The notes under the pieces are model-generated. The model worked only from the letters and a program-made list of their open reading frames with translations. It had not been told where the DNA came from and searched no databases. From an uncultured Prevotella sp. (GTDB lineage: Bacteria > Bacteroidota > Bacteroidia > Bacteroidales > Bacteroidaceae), in the NCBI GenBank assembly GCA_900317405.1, contig ONGP01000012.1, forward strand, positions 1 to 64,000: 64,000 nt of DNA, given 5' to 3'. Shown in pieces: positions 16,272 through 25,519 of this stretch; the first letter of the stretch is position 1; each line of letters begins with the position of its first letter. Position numbers and translations under genes: made by a program.

Positions 16272-17720
16272 TTATTCCTTGATGGCTTTGGCGATTATTT
16301 CGGCCATCTTCTTGGCACCTTTGCCGTCGGGATGGATACCATCGTCTACCACCTTATCGCCATCGTTCTGCATCAGGGTGTGCAGGTCGATTATCTGCAG
16401 ACCATACTGACGGGCTACTTCCTGCTGGATGGGGATAATCTCATCAGTGATTACCTTGTCATTGATGTTCCAAGTGGGCTTGAAAGCTGGAATTGGAGTA
16501 CAAAGCAGAATCTTTGGACCTGCGGGCTGAGCTGCGGCCTTTGTCTTCTTCTTGCCCTTCTTCTTGGCGGGTTGTGCCAGGTCGGGACGCAGGGTGAGAA
16601 TCATCTGCTGAAGGTCCTGCTTGAACTCAGCGCCATACTGCCAGTTCTCGGGCTTCGAGTCGTTGGTACCTAGTTTTATTACTACCACATCGGGGTTGAA
16701 TGCCAGTGCATCGCGCCATGCCATCTCGTTCATATATGGGAAGTCGCCCTTATTAAGCAATGTGCGCGAGGAGACACCGAAATTCTTAACCCAATAGCCA
16801 TCGCCCAGCATCCCCTGCAACTGTGCAGGATAGCCAAACTTGGTGCGCATATCTATTCCAAAGCCATCGGTAATACTATTTCCGATACAAGCCACACGGA
16901 TAGCGTCCTGCTTAGGAGCAGGGATAGACTTGAGCCAGCTGCCAAGGTCTTGCAACATCTGGTCGCGATACTTGAACCAAGTGCCAAATCCGAAACCATG
17001 ATCACCCGAGGGGTAGATAAACAGGCTGCACTCGTTGCCAGCATTACGCATAGCCGAGTAATACTGCACACCATTGGTAACTACCGGCACCAGTCTATCA
17101 TCATTGGCACTGATGATGCAGGCAGGAGGTGTCAGGTGACTGCGAACTGCATTCTGTGTAGAGTACTGTCCCACAAGTTTTGAATCCTTATACCCCTCTT
17201 TGCCCAGGAAATTGATGCACGACCACTTGTGCGATACACGCTCGTCCATAGATATCACCGGATAGAAAAGTATTGAGAAGTTTGGACGCACCTCGTATGG
17301 TGACATCGTAGAAATAACAGAAGAAAGATGTCCTCCAGCCGAGAAGCCCATGATACCCACGTCGTTAGGATTAATATTCCATACTTTAGCCGAATCGCGA
17401 ACCGTGCGGAATCCCTGCTCAACATCGCTGATGGGGATAGTGCGGTCGCCATTAGGCAAACGGTAGTTAACCACGAAATAGGCTATACCCTGCTTGTTCA
17501 TCCACTCAGAGGCCAGCGTGCCCTCGTGGGTGTTCGACAGCATAGAGTAACCACCGCCAGGCACACCTACTATAGCACGGCCAGTAGACGTCTGGGGCAG
17601 GAAACACACCATCTGAGCTTTGCCGTCGTCGGTAAGGTTCAGCGTAAACTTGCGAGCGGTCTGAGCCTGCACACTCATGGCAAGCATCATCAACCCTGTA
17701 ATGAATAGTTTTCTGTTCAT
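16272..17720 (-). CDS. Secreted two-domain esterase (alpha/beta hydrolase plus SGNH hydrolase)
   Basis: After a signal peptide (MSVQAQ, 1-20) the 482-residue protein has two different esterase domains. Residues about 22-265 form an alpha/beta hydrolase of the BD-FAE/acetylxylan-esterase kind, with PGGGYSM (oxyanion), GFSAGG (Ser127), ANDDRLVP (Asp) and HGFG (His241). Residues about 272-480 form an SGNH/GDSL domain, with GNSITDG (Ser282), GTND (353-354) and DGIHP (Asp460, His463). A Lys/Ala-rich insert (about 385-400) interrupts the second domain. Likely removes acetyl or other acyl groups from plant polysaccharides, which fits the nearby GH9 and PUL genes. Confidence 0.88.
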   Translation of the reverse strand: MNRKLFITGLMMLAMSVQAQTARKFTLNLTDDGKAQMVCFLPQTSTGRAIVGVPGGGYSMLSNTHEGTLASEWMNKQGIAYFVVNYRLPNGDRTIPISDVEQGFRTVRDSAKVWNINPNDVGIMGFSAGGHLSSVISTMSPYEVRPNFSILFYPVISMDERVSHKWSCINFLGKEGYKDSKLVGQYSTQNAVRSHLTPPACIISANDDRLVPVVTNGVQYYSAMRNAGNECSLFIYPSGDHGFGFGTWFKYRDQMLQDLGSWLKSIPAPKQDAIRVACIGNSITDGFGIDMRTKFGYPAQLQGMLGDGYWVKNFGVSSRTLLNKGDFPYMNEMAWRDALAFNPDVVVIKLGTNDSKPENWQYGAEFKQDLQQMILTLRPDLAQPAKKKGKKKTKAAAQPAGPKILLCTPIPAFKPTWNINDKVITDEIIPIQQEVARQYGLQIIDLHTLMQNDGDKVVDDGIHPDGKGAKKMAEIIAKAIKE

Positions 17721-17778
17721 AGTTCAATTTTTATTATTGTGATTAGGATAAACACATACTTTATTGATTAATTTGCGT

Positions 17779-17811
17779 GCAAAAATACAAAAATCATTCT
17801 AAGATAGCAAA
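17779..17811 (-). promoter_or_regulatory. Promoter of the two-domain esterase
   Basis: On the minus strand TTTG (complement of 17808-17811), a 20-bp spacer and TATTTTTGC (complement of 17779-17787). It is divergent from the promoter at 17831. Confidence 0.7.
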
Positions 17812-17830
17812 TAAATCGCAAAACTTTATG

Positions 17831-17839
17831 TAAATTTGC
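17831..17839 (+). promoter_or_regulatory. -7 element for threonine aldolase and GH9
   Basis: TAAATTTGC fits the Bacteroidota -7 consensus and lies 31 bp before the threonine aldolase start. No TTTG is seen at the expected -33 distance, so this is a partial match. Confidence 0.5.
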
Positions 17840-17870
17840 CGTCGAAATTACAAAAATAACTAAGAAGCAT

Positions 17871-18899
17871 ATGATATCATTCGAATGTGACTACAACAAT
17901 GGGGCTCATCCTAAGGTATTGGAGAACCTCACAAAATACAACGACGCGAAGCCCACACCATACGGCTTCGACGAGTTTAGCGAGCGTGCCAAGGAGCGCA
18001 TACGCGTGGCCTGCGGACTGCCCGATGCACAGATATTCTTCCTGACCGGAGGCACACAGACCAATGCCACCACCATCGACTCGATGCTGTATCAGTATGA
18101 AGGCGTAATATGCGTGGGCAGCGGTCATATCAACGTGCACGAGGCTGGTGCGGTGGAGTTTACAGAGCACAAGATCATAACCATAGCCGACAACAACGGC
18201 AAGATGGAAGCCAAGACTCTGGATAAGTATCTGGATGACTACATGCACGATGGCAACAAGGACCACGCTGTGCATCCCGGTCTGGTATACATCACCTTTC
18301 CCACCGAGCTGGGCACACTCTACACCGCCAAGGAGCTCGACGACATCTATCAGGTGTGTCAGCACTACGAGATACCTCTGTATATAGACGGCGCCCGACT
18401 GGGCTACGGACTTATGGCCGAGGGCAATGACATAACACTGCCCTACCTGGCCCGCCACTGCGACGTGTTCTACATAGGCGGTACCAAGATAGGCGCTCTG
18501 TGCGGCGAGGCTGTGGTGTTTACCCACCAGAATGCCCACAAGCACTTCTTCTCTATCCAGAAGCAGCACGGCGCCGTGATAGCCAAGGGCGCACTTATCG
18601 GACTGCAGTTTGATGCTCTGTTTACCGACGATCTGTACTTCAAACTATCAGAGCACGCCATCAAGATGGCCATGAGGATGAAGCAGATATTTACAAAGAA
18701 AGGATTCCAGTTCCTGGTAGACTCGCCCACCAACCAGCAGTTCGTAATCATCGACAATGCTCTGGTTGATAAACTCGACCAGAAGATGAGCTTTACCCAC
18801 TTTGGCCAGGCCGACAAGTATCACACCATCTGTCGATTTGTGACCAGCTGGGCCACCACCGAGGAAGAACTAGACCAATTAGAAAAAATATTAGACTAA
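17871..18899 (+). CDS. Threonine aldolase family PLP enzyme
   Basis: The 342-residue fold-type I PLP enzyme cleaves beta-hydroxy amino acids such as threonine to glycine and an aldehyde. Seen are CGLPDAQIFFLTGGTQTN (phosphate binding), PLYIDGARLGYGL (Asp contacting the PLP nitrogen) and YIGGTKIGALCGEAVV with the Schiff-base lysine. It is a low-specificity L-threonine aldolase or beta-eliminating lyase relative; exact specificity is open. Its stop is 2 bp from the GH9 start, so the two are cotranscribed despite unrelated roles. Confidence 0.9.
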   Translation: MISFECDYNNGAHPKVLENLTKYNDAKPTPYGFDEFSERAKERIRVACGLPDAQIFFLTGGTQTNATTIDSMLYQYEGVICVGSGHINVHEAGAVEFTEHKIITIADNNGKMEAKTLDKYLDDYMHDGNKDHAVHPGLVYITFPTELGTLYTAKELDDIYQVCQHYEIPLYIDGARLGYGLMAEGNDITLPYLARHCDVFYIGGTKIGALCGEAVVFTHQNAHKHFFSIQKQHGAVIAKGALIGLQFDALFTDDLYFKLSEHAIKMAMRMKQIFTKKGFQFLVDSPTNQQFVIIDNALVDKLDQKMSFTHFGQADKYHTICRFVTSWATTEEELDQLEKILD

Positions 18900-18901
18900 A
18901 A

Positions 18902-21259
18902 ATGAAAAAACTATTCTCAACCCTGCTATCAGGCATGCTACTGATGACAGCAACCCCGATGAGCGCCACTAAGCTTATCGGTATCAAAGTGATTGACAAG
19001 GACTACGTGATGCTGCACTTCCGCGACGGCGAGGTGCACTATCGCGACAAGGGTACTGGACAGAGCGCATACCTGGGGCACTCGTTTGCCGAGGGCGACG
19101 ACACGCTGGTGGTATTCGGCGAGAAACTCAAGGCCGAATTAGCCCAGAAGGCCGGACTGTGGACTATCACATCGGCCGACGACAAGGCATTCGGCAAGGC
19201 TCAACCCCTGGCCGTTTGGCGCAAGTCAAAGCCAATGAACTTCGACAACACGCTTACTGCCGAGCTCGACCACTGGCTGTTCCTGCAACTGCCCAAGTCG
19301 ATGAAACAGGGTTGCACATATCGCGTAGCCATTCCTGCCGGCATCGGCACCGATACTGCCGATGCGTCTATCCGTTTCGACATCTGGAACTGCATGTCGG
19401 AGGCTGTACATGTAAATATCATCGGCTACTCACCGCTAGAGGCCAAGCATGCTGCCGACCTGTATCAGTGGCTGGGCGACGGCGGACAGCGCGACTATAA
19501 ATCTCTAGAAGGCAAGGGCGTATGGCTCTACAACGTGAACACCAAGAAGAAACAGAAGGTGGGTACCGTAAAGTTCTGGCAGCCAGCCTCAGCCTCGGCC
19601 AACGAAGCTGGTGGCAAGAGCCTTATCGGCACCGACGTATGGAACATCGACTTCAGCGCCAACAAGCCCGGCTGCTACCGACTGGTAGTAGAAGACGTGG
19701 GTTGTAGCATGGACTTCGAGATAGGTAGCGACGTGTACTACGAGCCATTCCGCTACTCTGTTCGCGGCTATTATTATATGCGATTGGGCGAGCCTATCGA
19801 CCCTGCACACGTATTCCCAGTGCCACGTCAGCCACAGTTCATCCCCGAGACCGATCCAAAGGGATTCACTGTCTACAAGACCGACTTCCACCCATGGAGC
19901 CCCGGTTGGCGCGAACTGCACACCGACGTGTGGGACGAGCCCCACTTCAAGCAGCTCAAGCAGTCTATCTTCTGGCAGCACCGCCTGCCTGGCAACCCTG
20001 TAAACCTGGATGTAAAGGGTGGACACTCTGATGCATTCGACTGGGACCGCCATCTGGCTCACGTAAGCAACATCTATGACATGCTGTTGCCATACATCCT
20101 TTCGGGCGGCAAGCTCAACGAAGACCAGTTGGGTATCCGCGAGAGCGGCAACGGCATACCCGACTTGTTGGACGAAGCCCGCAACGAGGTAGACTTCTTC
20201 CTGTCTATCCGCGATGGCGAGGCTTACTCGCAGGGTGTTACCAACCCATGTGCCGACTGGAGCGTGATGTTCCAGGCAGGTTGTACCACTATGGCCGCCT
20301 GGGCCAATGCTGCCAACTGCGCCATCATGGCCGAGGCATTCCGCCTGAGCAAGAACGACTCTCTGCGCCAGTACTATACCGACGAGGCTATCAAGGCCTT
20401 CCGCTTTGCTTCGCGTCAGGACAATCAGCAATTGGATGACCTGCAGGATGTAGGCTCGATGCAGATGCGCGGTCGCGACTTCCGTCAGATGGCAGCCGCA
20501 TTCCTCTACAACCTGACCGGCGACGAGCAGTGGGAACGACTGATGGTAGACGAGAGTATGATTAAGGACACCAAGTCGCTGCTGTTCAGCAAGGGCCGTC
20601 ACGGATTCTTCGGTGTAGGTGTGATGCACGAGCAGGATAAGAATCTGGTTCCATTCTGCCAGTACTGGGCTGCCGCAGCCTATCTCACCTGTCCGCAGCC
20701 ACGCCACTATGGCGAGTTCTATCAGAACCTGAAGGCCTGCGTAAAGGCTCAGGCCAAGGATTACAACTACGGCCATGCAGCCAATCGCCCCAGCCGCCGT
20801 GCAGCTAACGACAGCCGTTGGCAGACATCGCAGAACGTGCAGCTGGTAATGCTGGCCCACTACATCGCCGACAAGGCCACCCGCAAGCAGCTTGAGAACA
20901 TCATGTACACTGAGGCTGGTTGGGCACTGGGGCGCAATCCGGGCAACATCGTTGAGATGACAGGACTGGGCGAGCGCCACATCACCGACGTATACTCTAC
21001 CGGCCGCAACGACGGCGACCCAGGCACACATCCTGGCCAGACACCATTCAACGGCACCGAGACATGGTCGCCCGGCCATAATGGTGGCGACGCCCGCGAA
21101 ATTCTTAAGTACTGCTACCCCGACTGGAACAATGGCGGATGGCCCCGCCAGGAGTCATACTTCAACCAGCGCTACTTCTGGGTAAACGGCGAGTTCACTC
21201 CCCGCGAAACCATGCGAGGCAAGATGGCTCTTCTGGCTTACCTTTATGCCATCAGATAA
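18902..21259 (+). CDS. GH9 family glycoside hydrolase (endoglucanase-like)
   Basis: The 785-residue exported protein has a signal peptide (1-22), an N-terminal beta domain of unclear family (about 23-160), a cellulase N-terminal Ig-like domain (about 163-270, with VNIIGYSPLEAKHA) and a GH9 catalytic barrel (about 290-785). Catalytic-base aspartates lie in GGHSDAFDWDRH (near 372-383). WALGRNPGNIVEMTGLGERH is the conserved late motif. The general acid glutamate is in VNGEFTPRETMRGK (near 763). GH9 enzymes invert beta-1,4-glucan linkages. It lies just upstream of the PUL but in a different transcription unit, behind threonine aldolase. Confidence 0.93.
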   Translation: MKKLFSTLLSGMLLMTATPMSATKLIGIKVIDKDYVMLHFRDGEVHYRDKGTGQSAYLGHSFAEGDDTLVVFGEKLKAELAQKAGLWTITSADDKAFGKAQPLAVWRKSKPMNFDNTLTAELDHWLFLQLPKSMKQGCTYRVAIPAGIGTDTADASIRFDIWNCMSEAVHVNIIGYSPLEAKHAADLYQWLGDGGQRDYKSLEGKGVWLYNVNTKKKQKVGTVKFWQPASASANEAGGKSLIGTDVWNIDFSANKPGCYRLVVEDVGCSMDFEIGSDVYYEPFRYSVRGYYYMRLGEPIDPAHVFPVPRQPQFIPETDPKGFTVYKTDFHPWSPGWRELHTDVWDEPHFKQLKQSIFWQHRLPGNPVNLDVKGGHSDAFDWDRHLAHVSNIYDMLLPYILSGGKLNEDQLGIRESGNGIPDLLDEARNEVDFFLSIRDGEAYSQGVTNPCADWSVMFQAGCTTMAAWANAANCAIMAEAFRLSKNDSLRQYYTDEAIKAFRFASRQDNQQLDDLQDVGSMQMRGRDFRQMAAAFLYNLTGDEQWERLMVDESMIKDTKSLLFSKGRHGFFGVGVMHEQDKNLVPFCQYWAAAAYLTCPQPRHYGEFYQNLKACVKAQAKDYNYGHAANRPSRRAANDSRWQTSQNVQLVMLAHYIADKATRKQLENIMYTEAGWALGRNPGNIVEMTGLGERHITDVYSTGRNDGDPGTHPGQTPFNGTETWSPGHNGGDAREILKYCYPDWNNGGWPRQESYFNQRYFWVNGEFTPRETMRGKMALLAYLYAIR

Positions 21260-21309
21260 TCCTACCATTCTGACGCTTGTACCCAATAACAATGGATAAT
21301 CTATTTGGG

Positions 21310-21829
21310 ATTTAGTAATAAGTTTTAGAATATATCCACCAATCTACCACCAATCTTCCGAAATACCTGTGTTTATACGGGCTGGCGAGGTGGTGGTAGA
21401 TAGGTGGTAGATGGTGGATCTGCCATCTAACATTAATAGGTTAATAAGATATACTCGAAAGTGCGTTTTCTTGGGGAGAAAACGGCGTTTTCTCAAGGAG
21501 AAAATAATATTTTCCGGCTGAGATTAACAGTAAAAACATTAAGCAACCAGCCTCAGCCTTCGGACGCATGCTTTCAGGCATCCCCGACCTCCAAAAACGT
21601 ACCACAAAGTATGGTTCAGAGTATTTTGTAAAGCGCAAAACCTCCTAAAACGTAAAATATCTACCATCTACCACCTATCTACCACCACCTCGCAAAGCCG
21701 CATAAATACAGACGTTTCGAAAGATTGGTGGTAGATTGGTAGATAAAAAACAAAAATAAAAACCACCACGGTGAGATCTAGTGAGATACTCATCGGTGGC
21801 GGATATCTAGAATTTGACATTTAGTAATA
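21310..21829. mobile_element. Inverted-repeat element (MITE-like), unclassified
   Basis: Two 86-bp arms, 21334-21419 and 21659-21744, are inverted copies with 75 of 86 positions matching by hand alignment, around a 239-bp core. The core holds two consecutive small hairpins (GTTTTCT/AGAAAAC type, about 21463-21503). The same 11-mer ATTTAGTAATA lies outside both arms (21310-21320 and 21819-21829) and could be a target duplication, although the right flank is longer than the left. A further hairpin (CCACC...GGTGG, 21763-21799) is on the right. There is no transposase gene. This fills most of the 960-bp gap between GH9 and susC; 21830-22014 is AT-rich with nothing else recognised. Confidence 0.6.
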
Positions 21830-22014
21830 GTACTTACACAATGTGTGTTTTATTTACATTTATTAGTAAAAACAGCGGTTTTTCAAGGTGTTTTTGATAC
21901 ACCTTTACCCTATTTTTGGCATTTTTTACGTATTTTAAATGTTAAAAATGAGGTTAGAGCAAAAAAGTATCAGCATTTATCAAACAAAAGTATTATGTTT
22001 TATTAAGAAATGCT

Positions 22015-22023
22015 TACCTTTGC
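22015..22023 (+). promoter_or_regulatory. Promoter (-7) of the SusC/SusD operon
   Basis: TACCTTTGC is a perfect -7 element about 197 bp before the SusC start, predicting a long 5' leader. The -33 region (TATTATGTTTTA) lacks a clear TTTG, as expected for an activator-dependent PUL promoter. The element at 21310-21829 ends 186 bp upstream. Confidence 0.6.
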
Positions 22024-22149
22024 AGCGGATTCAGCAAGTCTGGATTCGCTGCTGTAACTAATTAATAAACTTAAAATTACAAAATATGACCACAAACAGT
22101 TCAGCTTAAGATAGTATCACACGCGTACCTTATATATATAGGGAGCGCG
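22022..22149 (+). promoter_or_regulatory. Structured 5' leader of the SusC mRNA
   Basis: A 13-bp hairpin (GCAGCGGATTCAG, loop CAAGT, CTGGATTCGCTGC; 22022-22052) begins close to the expected transcription start. A second hairpin at 22122-22149 has CGCG ends around a nearly self-complementary CCTTATATATATAGG. A possible 7-codon ORF lies between them. No T-tract follows either hairpin, so a protective or translation-controlling role is more likely than termination. Confidence 0.45.
22086..22109 (+). CDS. Possible 7-residue leader peptide
   Basis: ATG to TAA encodes MTTNSSA between the two leader hairpins upstream of susC. An ORF this short can arise by chance. It is listed only because of its position between structured elements in the leader of a regulated operon. 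Confidence 0.2.
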   Translation: MTTNSSA

Positions 22150-22219
22150 ATTTTGAGGGTTATACTCTCATAAACCAACTTGCAATCTTACAAACCAATT
22201 AACAATATTAACACTAAGT

Positions 22220-25200
22220 ATGAATCGAAATTTTAGAAAGACAGCGCTTCTGGTGAGTGCCATGGCCTTGATAGGACTTGGATACTCAACGAACGCCAAT
22301 GCCGCCGAAGCTCCGCAGGAGGTTCAGCAGGCTGCTAAGAAGATTACAGGTACTGTAGTCGACGCTTCGGGCCCCGTCATCGGAGCTAGTGTAGTGGTGA
22401 AGGGCACGTCAAACGGTGTTGCTACCGATTTCGACGGTAACTTTACTCTCAACGCCAACCCAGGTCAGACCCTGGTGATTTCTTACATCGGTTACCTTAA
22501 CAAGGAGGTAAAGATTACTGCTAACCAGTCTAACTACAAGATTACTCTCGAAGAAGACAAACAGCTGCTCGATGAGGTAGTTGTAGTAGGTTATGGTACA
22601 ATGAAGAAGAGCGACCTGTCGGGTGCTTCGGCTACACTGGGCGAAGAACAGCTGAAGGATGCACATATTACAAACCTTGACCAGGCATTCCAAGGCCGTG
22701 TAACCGGTGTCTCGGCCGTACAGACCTCAGGAGCCCCTGGTTCAAGTTCATCTATCCGCGTGCGTGGTCAGGCCACCATCAATGCAGGCGCTGAGCCGTT
22801 GTATGTCATCGATGGTGTGATTGTGCAGGCAACAGGACAGTCGGGTGCTGATTTCGGTTTGGGTGACAAACTAGGAAATGGTACAGTTTCTACAATTTCT
22901 CCAATCGCAACTATCAACCCTGCCGATATCGTATCAATGGAAATCCTTAAGGATGCTTCAGCTACAGCTATCTATGGTGCCCAGGGTGCTAATGGTGTAG
23001 TACTTATTACTACTAAGCGTGGTAAGGCAGGCGAGGCAAAGTTTACTTATGATGGTATGGTTAACTGGTCGCGCCAGAGCAAGCGTATCGACATGCTTAA
23101 CCTGCGCCAGTTTGCCGAGTTCTACAACGACCTTGTAAATCAGGGTGAGCTGTCAAATCCTGATCCAGCATACTCAGACCCCAGCGTACTGGGTAAAGGT
23201 ACTAACTGGCAGGATGCTGTATTCCGCACAGCTTTCCAGCATCAGCACCAGATTGGTATGCAGGGTGGTAGCGATAAGGTTAGATACTACGTAAGTGGTG
23301 GTCTTATGAACCAGGAAGGTACGCTTATCGGCAGTGACTTCAAGCGCTACTCTATGCGTGCTAACCTCGATGCTGATCTTAAGTCTTGGCTGAAGATGGG
23401 TGTCAACGTATCTTTCAGCGAAACAAAGGAAGATCTGTTGAAGGCCGACCAGGATGAGGGTATCATCAACTACTCACTGACCACTCCTCCTGACATTCAG
23501 ATTTATAACATCGATGGCGGCTACTCATCTGTAAGCAAGGAAGGATTTACAAATCCTAACCCAATTGCTATGGCTCTGATGAACGACATCAACCTGAGAC
23601 GTCAGAAGCTCAATGGTAACCTCTACTTCGATATCACTCCAATTAAGAATCTTACCTGGCATACAGAGCTTGGTTGGGACCTCGGATGGAATCATGCTGA
23701 GACATTTAATCCAACAGTTGACCTCGGTACCTACCATCTGAGCAAGAATGAAGGTCGTGAGCAGAAGAATGAGAACAAATACTGGACATTCAAGAACTAT
23801 GTAACCTATAATGGAAATATCGGCAAGCACAGCTTCACAGCCATGGTTGGACAGGAGGCTTGGGAGTCAAGCTGGAACTATATTTCTATCTTCAACACAG
23901 GTATGCCTCTTGATATCGTGAAGAACCCAGCACTTGGTACTGGCGAGCCTACCATTGGCTACGGTTTCGGAAGTGCTGCAATGGCATCGTTCTTCACTCG
24001 TGAAACATATAACTACGATAATCGTTACATGTTCACCTATACCTATCGTTATGATGGCAGCTCAAATTTCGGTCCAAACAAGCGTTGGGCAGGTTTCCAC
24101 TCTCTAGCTGCATCATGGCGATTCACTGAGGAGAAGTTCTTTGAGAACATCAGAAACAATGGCATCCTCACCAATGGTAAACTCCGTATCGGTTGGGGTC
24201 AGACAGGTAACTCTAACATCGGTGGTTACAAGTGGGGTTCTGCAATGAGCGTTATGGAGTCGGCTCTCGGTGTGAGCTATCGTCCTGCCAATATTAAGAA
24301 CCTCGATGTAAAATGGGAGACACAGGAGCAGATCAACATCGGTCTTGACCTGAATTTCTTCCACGATCGTGTTAACCTTGTATTAGATTGGTATAAGAAG
24401 ACTTCAAAGGATATGCTTATGCAGCTCATCCTGCCTTCGTATATGGGAACAAGCGGCAACGGATCTTCTGCCCTCGCAGCTCCATACGGAAACTATGGTG
24501 ATATCGAGAATACAGGTTTAGAAATTGCTTTGAATACCAGACCTATTGAAACCAAAAACTTCTCTTGGAGTTCCGACGTTCAGTTCTCTATCAACCGCAA
24601 CAAGTTGAACAGCCTGTCTAACTCTACAGCTCTGCTGGGTGTAGGTCAGTGGACCGACGTAGTGTCTCGTTCAGTAGTAGGTGAGTCACTCTATAATTTC
24701 TATGGTTATGAGGTTGAGGGTATCTATCAGAGTTTCGAGGATATCATCAATTCGCCTGTAAACACTCTGCAGCAGAACAACCCAATCGTCACCAATGCTG
24801 ACGGAACTTTGAGTTGGAGCACAGACCCAACACGTTACAGTCGTTCGAACACCACATTTGTAGGTGATATAAAGTATAAGGATGTGAACGGTGATGGAAA
24901 GATTGACGAGAACGATAAGACCAACATTGGTTCTCCACTGCCTAAGTTCACCTTCGGTTGGACCAACACCTTCCGTTACAAGAACTTTGATCTGTCTATC
25001 TTCATCAACGGTTCTGTAGGAAACAAGGTTGGTAACTACATGAAGATGAAGCTTACCCACATGAACTCAGCTTGGACAAACCAGACCACTGACGTGCTGA
25101 ATCGTGCTAAGCTTGTTGCTATTGATGCCACAGACGAAAGATGGTATGACAACATTGCAAATGTTGTTGTTGCTAATCCTAATGCTTCAATTCCACGTGC

Positions 25201-25501
25201 TTCAATCAATGATCCTAATGATAACGATGCATGGAGCAGCCGTTATATCGAAGATGGCAGCTATGTACGTCTTAAGAACGTTACTTTGGGATATTCTTTC
25301 GACAATAAACTGATCAGAAAGATTGGACTGACCAACCTACGTCTCTCTGTTAGCGCCACAAACCTCTTTACTATCACAGGTTATGATGGCTATGATCCTG
25401 AAATCGGTGCTTCGACAGCAAGTGCTAACGTATTCGGTCTTGACAACGGACGTTATCCTTCGCCAACAAGTGTTTCATGTGCAGTGAGTGTGTCATTCTA
25501 A
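22220..25501 (+). CDS. SusC/RagA-type TonB-dependent glycan transporter
   Basis: The 1093-residue outer-membrane protein imports oligosaccharides with energy from TonB. It has a signal peptide (1-28), a carboxypeptidase-regulatory-like beta domain (about 42-118, with GPVIGASVVVKGTSNGVATD), a TonB-box region around DEVVVVGYGTMKKSDLSGA, a plug (about 140-260, with SIRVRGQATINAGAEPLYVI and KDASATAIYGAQGANGV) and a 22-strand-type barrel ending VSCAVSVSF. Size and motifs are standard for SusC. It is the first gene of the PUL operon, with susD 18 bp on. The glycan is not set by this gene alone. Confidence 0.96.
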   Translation: MNRNFRKTALLVSAMALIGLGYSTNANAAEAPQEVQQAAKKITGTVVDASGPVIGASVVVKGTSNGVATDFDGNFTLNANPGQTLVISYIGYLNKEVKITANQSNYKITLEEDKQLLDEVVVVGYGTMKKSDLSGASATLGEEQLKDAHITNLDQAFQGRVTGVSAVQTSGAPGSSSSIRVRGQATINAGAEPLYVIDGVIVQATGQSGADFGLGDKLGNGTVSTISPIATINPADIVSMEILKDASATAIYGAQGANGVVLITTKRGKAGEAKFTYDGMVNWSRQSKRIDMLNLRQFAEFYNDLVNQGELSNPDPAYSDPSVLGKGTNWQDAVFRTAFQHQHQIGMQGGSDKVRYYVSGGLMNQEGTLIGSDFKRYSMRANLDADLKSWLKMGVNVSFSETKEDLLKADQDEGIINYSLTTPPDIQIYNIDGGYSSVSKEGFTNPNPIAMALMNDINLRRQKLNGNLYFDITPIKNLTWHTELGWDLGWNHAETFNPTVDLGTYHLSKNEGREQKNENKYWTFKNYVTYNGNIGKHSFTAMVGQEAWESSWNYISIFNTGMPLDIVKNPALGTGEPTIGYGFGSAAMASFFTRETYNYDNRYMFTYTYRYDGSSNFGPNKRWAGFHSLAASWRFTEEKFFENIRNNGILTNGKLRIGWGQTGNSNIGGYKWGSAMSVMESALGVSYRPANIKNLDVKWETQEQINIGLDLNFFHDRVNLVLDWYKKTSKDMLMQLILPSYMGTSGNGSSALAAPYGNYGDIENTGLEIALNTRPIETKNFSWSSDVQFSINRNKLNSLSNSTALLGVGQWTDVVSRSVVGESLYNFYGYEVEGIYQSFEDIINSPVNTLQQNNPIVTNADGTLSWSTDPTRYSRSNTTFVGDIKYKDVNGDGKIDENDKTNIGSPLPKFTFGWTNTFRYKNFDLSIFINGSVGNKVGNYMKMKLTHMNSAWTNQTTDVLNRAKLVAIDATDERWYDNIANVVVANPNASIPRASINDPNDNDAWSSRYIEDGSYVRLKNVTLGYSFDNKLIRKIGLTNLRLSVSATNLFTITGYDGYDPEIGASTASANVFGLDNGRYPSPTSVSCAVSVSF

Positions 25502-25519
25502 TTATTTATTACTACAATT

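Noticed and set aside
19589..21079. A 496-codon open frame on the minus strand opposite GH9
   Set aside because: It is antisense to a gene with complete GH9 motifs, has no recognisable domain or promoter, and its composition follows from the codon bias of the opposite strand.
21661..21744. CRISPR-like appearance of the repeated CTACCA motifs
   Set aside because: The repeats are inverted arms and simple motif runs without regular spacers or cas genes.
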